The position numbers and the translations under genes are program-made. This document shows, in pieces, positions 1 through 6,974 of a stretch of 64,000 bases of DNA. Within the stretch, counting starts at the first letter, position 1. Each line of letters starts with the position of its first letter. The DNA is from Flavobacterium wongokense. Its GTDB lineage: Bacteria; Bacteroidota; Bacteroidia; Flavobacteriales; Flavobacteriaceae. The notes under the pieces were generated by a model that was given only the letters and a program-made list of their open reading frames with translations, did not search any database and was not told where the DNA came from. The stretch is from the NCBI RefSeq assembly GCF_021608265.1, contig NZ_JAKIHP010000003.1, forward strand, positions 310,001-374,000, in the 5' to 3' direction.

Positions 1-956
1 CGGTTCCTGTCCCATGTGCCATTTACATCATAAGCATCGTCCGGAATCGGGCTGATCCCATCATTGGCAAAAGCCTGGTCCCTCATGGCGAGGTACTGCT
101 CGGTATTCATTAAGCTGGCAAACTTCGTTACAGTTCCTACAGCAGTACTGGCAGCCGCGGTAAACTGTGTTTTCCCGGTCTTGCCTTTTTTGGTTGTAAT
201 CAGCACTACACCGTTGGCACCTCGCGAACCATATATTGCCGTAGCATCAGCATCCTTTAGTATCTCAATGCTTTCAATATCATTAGGAGTTAAGGTATTC
301 AGTGGGCTTGTCGGCGTAGGGATATTGGTCGAAGTCTGCACATTCCCAATCGCATCCGATGCAAATGGCACGCCATCCACAACAAACATTGGCGCGTTTC
401 CGGCGCTTCGCAAACTGTTTATACCTCTTATTCTAATATCATAGCCGCCACCCGGCATTCCTGTCGTCTGGGTTATATCCACTCCGGCCATCCTGCCCTG
501 CATCGCTGCAAGCACATTGGTTACAGGTTGCTTTTCAATATCCTTCGAGGTTATTTTCGAAATGCTCCCTGTACGCTCCTTATCCCTTACGGTATAATAC
601 CCGGCATTTATCGTGACTTCTTTAAGGGTTGTGGCATCGTCCGCCATCGTCAGGTTAATGTTAGTTTTACCGGCAATCGAAATTTCAGTGGTCTTAAAAC
701 CAATGTAGCTAAAGATCAGCACATCATCTTCTTTAGCAGATAAGGCATACTTTCCGGTGTTGTCAGAAATGGTGCTGTCCGCTGTCCCTTTTACGGTAAT
801 GGTTACACCCTGCAGTGGCCCGTTAGCATCACCAACGGTTCCGGTAATCTTTGTAGGTTGTCTGTTTTGGGCAAATAAGGCGTTGCAATAAACTAGGCTT
901 ATAATTAGTGCGTACAATATCGGCGCTCGTGCCTTGTACAATGAATTTTTATTCAT
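1..956 (-). CDS. SusC/RagA-family TonB-linked outer-membrane receptor, N-terminal part (cut by window edge)
   Basis: About 318 codons are visible, starting at the ATG at 956-954 and running off the left edge, so the barrel is missing. A signal peptide (hydrophobic run ending near 'NALFAQ') is followed by a carboxypeptidase-regulatory-like domain (about residues 35-115) and a TonB-dependent receptor plug. Plug hallmarks are 'GRMAGVDITQTTGMPGG', 'IRIRGINS', 'VVDGVPF' and 'ATAIYGSRGANGVVLITT', the usual SusC signature. The family imports glycans or other large nutrients across the outer membrane, with a SusD lipoprotein normally encoded downstream; that gene would lie outside the window. Substrate cannot be read from this part. 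The family assignment is firm; function beyond uptake is inferred. Confidence 0.95.
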   Translation of the reverse strand, partial: MNKNSLYKARAPILYALIISLVYCNALFAQNRQPTKITGTVGDANGPLQGVTITVKGTADSTISDNTGKYALSAKEDDVLIFSYIGFKTTEISIAGKTNINLTMADDATTLKEVTINAGYYTVRDKERTGSISKITSKDIEKQPVTNVLAAMQGRMAGVDITQTTGMPGGGYDIRIRGINSLRSAGNAPMFVVDGVPFASDAIGNVQTSTNIPTPTSPLNTLTPNDIESIEILKDADATAIYGSRGANGVVLITTKKGKTGKTQFTAAASTAVGTVTKFASLMNTEQYLAMRDQAFANDGISPIPDDAYDVNGTWDRN

Positions 957-1000
957 AATATTGGTTTGGTTAAATGAAACTTTAGTTTTGTTTGCTTGGT

Positions 1001-1039
1001 CCTCTGGTAAAGTTTGTCGACGAGCCAGAGGGCTTTTTT
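1001..1039 (+). terminator. Terminator-like hairpin in the susC leader region
   Basis: CCTCTGG (1001-1007) pairs with CCAGAGG (1025-1031) and is followed by GCTTTTTT on the plus strand. No plus-strand gene lies upstream, so it would end an antisense transcript, or act as a leader hairpin in the susC mRNA when read on the minus strand. A plus-strand box TAGTTTTG with TTG 19 nt upstream occurs at 961-990. Confidence 0.45.
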
Positions 1040-1374
1040 GTGGGATTGATGTTGGTTTGTCTCTGCGAGGTACATTTGAAATTAAAAGTAGGACAGCCGG
1101 TGGCTGTCAGGTATTTTTAAAATCATCTCGCGTCTTTCCATAGGCGTAGCTGTGTTAGTTAATAATCTATGTTATTAAGAAAGCTGCCTCAACTTTTTAA
1201 ATTCTAACTTAACCCAAATTAACTTGTCATTCCCGCGAAGGCTGGAAACTATGGCGTTGAGGCAGGCTTTGCTCTTGTCAATGGTCATGATTTACAATCC
1301 GAAAATAATGTGAAGAAAAACGCAGAGAACCTGGTGAGTTAGAGCCATAAAAAAAGCGCGGAACTCAGCTTATT

Positions 1375-1482
1375 GCCTTAAAGGTACTGGTATACCGAGG
1401 GAACAATAAGTGAGCCCACGCCGTTTGACGTGAGCATCAGTCTTATCATCCCGCTCCCATTAAATTACCAGTTTTTTAAGGC
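1375..1482 (+). ncRNA. Candidate structured RNA (long nested hairpin)
   Basis: Six segments pair in nested order: GCCTTAA 1375-1381 with 1476-1482, ACTGGT 1386-1391 with 1467-1472, GGGA 1399-1402 with 1449-1452, ATAAG 1406-1410 with 1442-1446, TGAGC 1411-1415 with GC 1434-1435 and TCA 1437-1439, and CACG 1417-1420 with 1429-1432 closing an 8-nt loop (1421-1428). That is about 30 base pairs in order with small internal loops, more than expected by chance. The strand is unknown because the stems read similarly on both. It may be a leader element, a small RNA, or a mobile-element relic. Confidence 0.45.
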
Positions 1483-1617
1483 GAGATTCAAAGCGAATGC
1501 TTCAATATTGTATTTGAAGAATCGCAAATTTAATTAATTCGGTGCTAATATAAGAAAAATATTAAACCAAACATATATGTGTGCTTTTAATTTGCTTTAA
1601 TAATAGAATTTTATGAT

Positions 1618-1842
1618 GTGGAAAATGAACAACAAAATAAAGCTATTATAAAACTTGGTTTGACGATCAGAAAAATAAGAGAAGAGTCAACAGAGTTTTC
1701 TCAAGATAAATTAGCTTTGGAGGTCGATTTATCAGAAAATCAAATTCGTAGAATTGAAAAAGGTCAAACAAATCCAACTATAAGAACTCTTCTCAAGATA
1801 GCTAAAGCACTAAATGTCGATATCAAAGATTTATTTAGATAA
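1618..1842 (+). CDS. Small XRE-family helix-turn-helix regulator
   Basis: This 74-residue protein is almost entirely one Cro/C1-type HTH: 'GLTIRKIREE', 'SQDKLALEVDLSENQI', 'RRIEKGQTNPTIRTLLKIA', ending in 'DIKDLF'. It should bind DNA as a small repressor. The start is a GTG at 1618; the nearby ATG codons at 1613 and 1616 are in another frame that stops quickly. A strong terminator follows directly, so it is a single-gene unit. Such solo XRE genes often control neighbouring defence or mobile genes; here the natural targets are its own promoter and the Abi-type genes after it, which is inference. Confidence 0.85.
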   Translation: MENEQQNKAIIKLGLTIRKIREESTEFSQDKLALEVDLSENQIRRIEKGQTNPTIRTLLKIAKALNVDIKDLFR

Positions 1843-1872
1843 AGAATAACCAACCAAATACCACAATTAAGT

Positions 1873-1898
1873 AAGATGCTGAGAGGCATCTTTTTTTT
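1873..1898 (+). terminator. Rho-independent terminator after the XRE gene
   Basis: AAGATGC (1873-1879) pairs with GCATCTT (1886-1892) across a 6-nt loop, running into an eight-T tract. It separates the XRE gene from the next plus-strand gene. Confidence 0.85.
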
Positions 1899-1922
1899 AT
1901 CGCATAATGCCAATTTGTTATT

Positions 1923-1930
1923 TATCTTTG
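1923..1930 (+). promoter_or_regulatory. Possible -7 box for the Abi_C-like gene
   Basis: TATCTTTG matches the Bacteroidota TAnnTTTG box and lies 26 nt before the ATG at 1956. No well-spaced upstream TTG was found, so the promoter is tentative. Confidence 0.4.
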
Positions 1931-1955
1931 ATAGTATTATTAAACAAAGAAAAAG

Positions 1956-2792
1956 ATGAAGTTTACTATCTATTCAACTCCGGAGCAAAAAAAGCAATTG
2001 GAATACGAAATTCTTTCTCAAGAATTTTATTCTTTCATTACCCGCCACCTTATGCATTGGTCTGAAGAGCCTGAATATGCTGAATCTATTATTTTTAGAA
2101 AAAATATGATAATTAATTTATCCAATACAATTTTATCAAAAAGCATATATGTTTTGGTGTCTGACGATAATGGCAACTACGAAGAAGTAGAGTATGCGTG
2201 GCACGAAAGTAACTTCCACTTAGCTGTACGTAGATTAGATACATTACAATTCATAGAATTTATTGGCGATCTTTTGGATAAAGAAACTATAAGTTTGAAT
2301 TTTATCAATAATGCATTAAAAGAAGAAGGTGCTTCATTTGAATTTATTAATAGGGGCGGCAATTTTGAGATTAAAGTATTTACAATTGGAGAACTTGAAG
2401 CGGAGAACTTTGATGAAGAACATCAAAATATCAGGCTGTTGGTGGAAAGAATGGATAACGATTTAGAAAGAAGTGATTTTTCGCAGGTGTTACATTCAAG
2501 TGCTAGCATATTTGAAACGATGGCAAAAGAAGTGATTGGAGCCGAGGGTGTCCAAGATCAAACATTGGGTGGTTTTTTTGAGAAGTATAGAAACGAATCA
2601 AAATTACCATCAGGAATTCTGGATTATATACTGGAAATCTATAAAAAAAGGAATACTGAACCCCTAGCTGGTCATGGGAGTTTGAAGATTCCAACAATCA
2701 CCAATGAAGAAGCGATTGTTTTGAGCCAAATGACTAAGGCATTTGTAAAGATTGAATCCAAATTACAAAGACAATCGATAAGTCAAACCTAA
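1956..2792 (+). CDS. Abortive-infection C-terminal (Abi_C-like) protein
   Basis: A 278-residue soluble protein. The last ~90 residues look like the Abi_C domain: 'LHSSASIFETMAKEVIG', 'LGGFFEKYRNESKLP', then 'KRNTEPLAGHGS' (around 231-242) and a closing helix with 'EEAIVLSQMTKAFVKI'. Abi_C proteins occur in phage-exclusion loci, and the R-N...G-H-G segment recalls the R-x4-6-H ribonuclease motif of HEPN folds; the match is by eye. The N-terminal 180 residues are mixed alpha/beta and not recognised. It is followed after 23 nt by a HEPN-like gene on the same strand, suggesting an operon. It could be a stand-alone Abi protein or the partner of its neighbour. Confidence 0.7.
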   Translation: MKFTIYSTPEQKKQLEYEILSQEFYSFITRHLMHWSEEPEYAESIIFRKNMIINLSNTILSKSIYVLVSDDNGNYEEVEYAWHESNFHLAVRRLDTLQFIEFIGDLLDKETISLNFINNALKEEGASFEFINRGGNFEIKVFTIGELEAENFDEEHQNIRLLVERMDNDLERSDFSQVLHSSASIFETMAKEVIGAEGVQDQTLGGFFEKYRNESKLPSGILDYILEIYKKRNTEPLAGHGSLKIPTITNEEAIVLSQMTKAFVKIESKLQRQSISQT

Positions 2793-2815
2793 TTCTCTTA
2801 TTCTCCAACATTCTT

Positions 2816-3478
2816 ATGAATTCTATACTTTCAAAACAGAATTTAGAAACAGAATTTGAGTTTCTAAAAAGAACAATTATGGATTTAGAAATTTGTACTT
2901 CTAACGTGAAGTCCATAATCGCGTCTACAAATACATCAGGAGAAAAGATAAAGGTAATTGATAACTTCATTGAACATTATGCATATTTGACATATTCGTA
3001 TAATTCAATTTGTATTTATAAATTGTTTCATATAAATGAGAAAAGGAGTTTTTTAAAACTATTAAATAAATTGGAACATAATCAGTACGATATTGAATTA
3101 CTAAACCTTCTACATAAAAATAATTTAGAAGAAGAGAGTGAAAATTTATTTACTTCAAAAAGTCAGATAATTGATACTGTCAAAAGACTACGAATTTTAA
3201 TTGGAGAAAAAGAGGAACTAATTATAAAAATTAAAAACAGAAGAAACACATTCTATGCACACAGCGATCCCGAAAAAAAATTTCCGCCGGAAACGTTAGG
3301 TGATTTAATCGAGATAAAGCAACTTGCTGTTAAATTATTTCAAATTTTATATGGCGGTCTCTTCGGATCTCATTACATGTTTGAAAATTATTATTGGTCA
3401 GTGAATCCTGTACTTGATACAAGCATCTTTATGCATGATTACTATAAAAATTTAGAAAGAACAATTGAAAAATCTTAA
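2816..3478 (+). CDS. HEPN/AbiU2-like alpha-helical protein
   Basis: A 220-residue, mostly helical protein. The key segment is 'NRRNTFYAHSDPEKKF' (about 141-156), which fits the R-N-x-x-x-A-H pattern of HEPN ribonuclease folds and closely resembles the AbiU2-type 'R..fAHsD' core. HEPN proteins often cut RNA in abortive infection or toxin-antitoxin systems. It starts 23 nt after the Abi_C-like gene on the same strand and ends 13 nt from the convergent REC-protein gene. AT content is visibly higher than in the neighbouring metal-resistance genes, consistent with horizontal gain. Activity is inferred from the motif only. Confidence 0.6.
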   Translation: MNSILSKQNLETEFEFLKRTIMDLEICTSNVKSIIASTNTSGEKIKVIDNFIEHYAYLTYSYNSICIYKLFHINEKRSFLKLLNKLEHNQYDIELLNLLHKNNLEEESENLFTSKSQIIDTVKRLRILIGEKEELIIKIKNRRNTFYAHSDPEKKFPPETLGDLIEIKQLAVKLFQILYGGLFGSHYMFENYYWSVNPVLDTSIFMHDYYKNLERTIEKS

Positions 3479-3491
3479 TATAACTAAATTC

Positions 3492-4715
3492 TCAATTTAC
3501 AAGTCTTAAACTATCTGGAATTGCTGGCACGCCTACGCGGCCTATGTATGATAAATATCTCTGACGAACTTGTTGAATATATGGGGTATTTATTTTCACA
3601 TGACGATTCTGTCTGTTTGTTTCCAAATACTTTGCTTTCACAAGAGTTAATGAAAATCGAAAGTCAATCATTGCTGTTTTTTCTACATCTGCAAAAGGAA
3701 AAATTGGCAGCAAGTGTATTGCCGCAATCTCTTGATTATATGCTCTTTTTATTTCATCGTCAGAATTACAAAAAGCTTTAATATTACTTTGAAAATCATC
3801 TTTGCAAAAACATATCATTTCAACTAATCCGTTTTTTTTAATTAATTTCATCATATCACATTCTGGAGAAATTACCACCCCATAGCAGTCATCTTTCAGT
3901 AAATATACATCACCAGTCATAACAGTATCTGTGGCTAAAGTTTTTGTATAATATAATTTTGCATACAGATCTATGATAGCAGTTGCACCAGGTAATTCTT
4001 TAAAATTTTTAATTGAATAATCGGTTATTGCGGATTTCAATTCTACGTTCTGAATTAATCTTTCAGACAGTATATTTTGAAATAAATTTATTACTTCTAT
4101 AGTCGGTTCTACCTCAACAGCTTTCGGAATTCCAGCTTTATCAACTCCTCTTGCAGAACTATAAAATAGTTCTTTAATCCAATACTTATCTGCAAGTTCA
4201 AGTTCAGAAAATATTTTTTGCGAAGCTTCGTTAATTGCCTTGCCCCAAACAAAAGGTACTGCTAGATGGAGATTATGGTCTTCAAAATCTTTAATTCCTT
4301 TTGTTATCTTATTGAATTCAATATCTAAATCGCTAGAGATGTCTTTTGTGTCGAAAAAAATCTTATTGGGATATAAGGCTTTAAGTTCTGTTATTGTTTC
4401 CTCTGGTATGTGCCCTTGTGAGTAAATATAAATCAAAGAATATATAGTCTTGCTTCTTAAAAAGCTTAACGGATTTTCATCAGAAGCTTTAACTCCCATT
4501 TCTTTGTCTTCTTCACTTAGTTCTTTTTTAAAATTCCAATCTAATATTATTGCTTTAAATGTTGATATGGATGAAACTGTTTTTTCTAAAACATTTAAGT
4601 TATTAATTGGCAAAATTGAATAATTACCATCTGAATTAAATTTATTAAAAAGTTTATTGACAAATTGATTGTTGTCAAAAACGTGATCATCTGCATATAA
4701 AATTACTCCTTCCAT
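3492..4715 (-). CDS. REC-domain protein, last gene of the methylase/GHKL operon
   Basis: A 407-residue protein. The first ~130 residues form a receiver domain with the full phospho-signalling set: acidic pair D9-D10 ('LYADDH'), phosphoacceptor D59 in 'AIILDWNF', S99 in 'IYIYSQG' and K124 in 'FFDTKDI'. The remaining ~275 residues are not a known DNA-binding output; they contain 'YGVVISPECDMM', a Cys in a conserved-looking turn, and a basic C-terminus ('NRQNRHVKINTPYIQQVRQR'). It starts 8 nt after the kinase-like gene, so the two are surely co-transcribed and a phosphorelay is the obvious model. Receiver identity is well supported; the output role is unknown. Confidence 0.75.
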   Translation of the reverse strand: MEGVILYADDHVFDNNQFVNKLFNKFNSDGNYSILPINNLNVLEKTVSSISTFKAIILDWNFKKELSEEDKEMGVKASDENPLSFLRSKTIYSLIYIYSQGHIPEETITELKALYPNKIFFDTKDISSDLDIEFNKITKGIKDFEDHNLHLAVPFVWGKAINEASQKIFSELELADKYWIKELFYSSARGVDKAGIPKAVEVEPTIEVINLFQNILSERLIQNVELKSAITDYSIKNFKELPGATAIIDLYAKLYYTKTLATDTVMTGDVYLLKDDCYGVVISPECDMMKLIKKNGLVEMICFCKDDFQSNIKAFCNSDDEIKRAYNQEIAAIHLLPIFPFADVEKTAMIDFRFSLTLVKAKYLETNRQNRHVKINTPYIQQVRQRYLSYIGRVGVPAIPDSLRLVN

Positions 4716-4723
4716 TTTGGCTA

Positions 4724-6949
4724 TTAGTTAAAGTTTACAACAAAGTTTGCACCAGGCAAAATTTTGGCCTCGTTTCTGTTATTTATAAATATTTCACCAT
4801 TAATTCTAAACAAAATTTCTTTCACAATATATAGACCTAAGCCTCTGCCATCGGTTTTCATTGAGAAAAATTCTGAGAAAATTGCGTCAGTTACATCTTC
4901 ACGAACACCCGGTCCATTATCAGCGACCGTAAAGGATTTTTTGGAAGCATCGATGGCAATCGTAATCTTTTTGCTATTTGTTTCATTTTTATTAACCCAA
5001 TAGATTGCATTATCTATTAAGTTTATTAGTATCTGTAAAATTAAGCCTTTGTTAGTATGAATGACCAAGTCGCTTGATTTGATAATTTCCACATCGATTT
5101 TTCCATCAATATCTCTTCTAAAATATTTCACAACCTTTTCTATACTTTCCACTAAACTGACATCTTGAGCAGCTTTACGTTGAGCTTTAAATAGTGGTTG
5201 AATAATTTGCATTTCTTCAAAAACAAAACTTAGATTTTCGTCTAATTCTGAAAGCAATGCTATCAAGTTTTCATTTTTATAATCACCTGCAGTTGCCTTA
5301 ATTTTAAAATCGATGACATTCGCGCGCATTGTAGACAATAGGGTTAAAGAATCGTGTGATGCTTTTTCAACAGCCATTCCAAGTCCTGCAAGATCTTCTA
5401 CAGTTTCCATTCTCTCACGCATTAACTTATTATGTTTGTGTACGGTATCAATGAAACTATTAGCCTTTTCAAGTACGTCTCTATTTTCAGTTTTCTCCAA
5501 AACCGCTTTAAATGAATTGAAGGATTTAGTAAGAGTATCCGAAGAATCCTTTATAGCAACTTTTTTATTAAGCTCAATTTTATTCTTATCAATCTTTATT
5601 TCTGTATTAAAGATCTCTGTTACCGCGGTAACCATGCTTTTAAAATCCTCTAATGCACCGTCAATGTCCATAATCCCTTGACGATTGGATGAATCCTTTA
5701 ATAACTTATTGTGATCGTCGCTAATATATACAAACCCAGTTAAGTCATTGTAGCTAATAAACCATCCTGCTCGCACCGTAGACCTCAGTTTGTCAAGATT
5801 AAGCCAGTCAATACCTTTCTCTCCATAAGGATATACACGCACTCCATCTCGTAACACAAATACAAAATTATCTTTGATAAACTTTTCAATATCTTTATTC
5901 AAAATTGTCCTATCCGGTTTAGCAAGGTCAAACGCGTAGAATGTAAATTTAAACGGGCCTGATAAAGGTTTCCTTACTACCGTTTTCTTGGTCTTATCAT
6001 AAAACCGTTTCTCAATAGAATAGGAAACATAATTTTCCTTAGATAACGCTTCGCGGCTAAGTACATTAACTTGCTTTGAAAAACTGCGTACCGGAGACTG
6101 AGATTTATAACTAAACTCTAAATATCCTTCGCTATCAACTTCGCCAATCATAGTGTATTGGGCACGCTCGATAACATCTTTAAATGTGGTAATGTTCTCA
6201 GCAACAAATAACTCGTCGTTATTATATAGATCAATTCCAAAATCTTGATGAAAATTAATCCCTAACTGTTTGGCATTTTCATCTGTTGGAGGAATTAGCC
6301 TTTGAATTGATTTGTATAAATCTTCTAAATCCTCAATTTTCCAGCGTTCACGTAAATTGTATATCCTAATAACTGTACCTTTTGGTTTATTAATAACTTC
6401 AGCTGGACTGTTAACATACCAATTGTTAAAAACCTTATTTAATAATTTGTAGTCATCCATTGGAGTAAAAAGGTCAGCTTTATCAGGGTCAAAATCAGTA
6501 AAGTCCATTTCAAGTTTTACTTCATCATCTTCAACTGCCTTTGTATATAGTTCTATTTTTTCTCCAAGTTTATGAATGGCGAATCTTCCAATACCCTTTT
6601 CACCTTGAATTATCCTACCTTTTGCTGTTAGGTTATCTTTTAGTTTTTTCTTGGTAATTTTGTTAGGCGTAGCTGGTCTTAGCCAAACTTTTTTTATAAT
6701 CTCCAAAGTCATTCCGTCTCCATCATCTTCTATCTCAATGTAAGGTTGCTCGTTTACAGGAAGATAGTTTTTACCAAAATTATCCATGTTAAAGAATTTT
6801 ACTTTAACATTTTCTGCATCTGCATCATACGAATTTTTGACAATTTCAACAACCGCAACCTTTCTATCAGTAATCAATTGATCACCCAAAATGTTCATTA
6901 GCCTTGCATAAGGCTCAAATGGTTGACTGTCTTTACGTATTATACCCAT
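4724..6949 (-). CDS. Double-GHKL protein: MORC/Hsp90-like ATPase plus histidine-kinase-like C-terminus
   Basis: 741 residues with two ATP-binding GHKL modules. The N-terminal one has the N-box 'VEIVKNSYDADA' (N39), 'EDDGDGM' (75-80) and 'GEKGIGRFAIHKLG' (116-129), followed by an S5-like transducer with 'VRVYPYGEKGIDWLNL' (370-385) and 'SNRQGIMD', as in MORC/MutL-type ATPases. A helical stretch (about 450-590) contains 'MAVEKASHDSLTLLSTMR' with H532 as a candidate phosphoacceptor. The C-terminal module is a histidine-kinase catalytic domain: 'LINLIDNAIYW' (641-651), 'VADNGPGV' (675-682), 'GRGLGLYIVKEI' (701-712). It lies between the GHKL-nuclease and REC genes, with gaps of 25 and 8 nt. Likely a sensor that couples substrate-driven ATPase state to kinase output; that is inference. 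Confidence 0.8.
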   Translation of the reverse strand: MGIIRKDSQPFEPYARLMNILGDQLITDRKVAVVEIVKNSYDADAENVKVKFFNMDNFGKNYLPVNEQPYIEIEDDGDGMTLEIIKKVWLRPATPNKITKKKLKDNLTAKGRIIQGEKGIGRFAIHKLGEKIELYTKAVEDDEVKLEMDFTDFDPDKADLFTPMDDYKLLNKVFNNWYVNSPAEVINKPKGTVIRIYNLRERWKIEDLEDLYKSIQRLIPPTDENAKQLGINFHQDFGIDLYNNDELFVAENITTFKDVIERAQYTMIGEVDSEGYLEFSYKSQSPVRSFSKQVNVLSREALSKENYVSYSIEKRFYDKTKKTVVRKPLSGPFKFTFYAFDLAKPDRTILNKDIEKFIKDNFVFVLRDGVRVYPYGEKGIDWLNLDKLRSTVRAGWFISYNDLTGFVYISDDHNKLLKDSSNRQGIMDIDGALEDFKSMVTAVTEIFNTEIKIDKNKIELNKKVAIKDSSDTLTKSFNSFKAVLEKTENRDVLEKANSFIDTVHKHNKLMRERMETVEDLAGLGMAVEKASHDSLTLLSTMRANVIDFKIKATAGDYKNENLIALLSELDENLSFVFEEMQIIQPLFKAQRKAAQDVSLVESIEKVVKYFRRDIDGKIDVEIIKSSDLVIHTNKGLILQILINLIDNAIYWVNKNETNSKKITIAIDASKKSFTVADNGPGVREDVTDAIFSEFFSMKTDGRGLGLYIVKEILFRINGEIFINNRNEAKILPGANFVVNFN

Positions 6950-6974
6950 ATTTAAAATCTACTATTAGTCTAAA

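Larger units (their letters stand above)
957..1617. other. Non-coding region between susC and the XRE gene, with several hairpins
   Basis: No convincing gene is seen here; the one longer open frame (934-1143, plus) runs antisense to the receptor start and has no family-like features. The stretch holds a terminator-like hairpin (1001-1039), a 7-bp stem with a 3-nt loop (1092-1108), a degenerate palindrome around 1228-1245, and a long nested hairpin (1375-1482) followed by a 6-bp stem at 1500-1519. Some of it must be the susC leader and promoter and some the promoter of the XRE gene, but no clear TAnnTTTG box was found for susC. Confidence 0.6.

Noticed and set aside
934..1143. 69-codon plus-strand frame overlapping the susC start
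   Set aside because: It lies antisense to the signal peptide coding region, has no domain-like features, and is explained as a shadow frame.
1220..1250. CATTCCCGCGAAGG-like palindrome resembling a dispersed repeat
   Set aside because: Only one degenerate copy is present in the window, so it cannot be called a repeat family.
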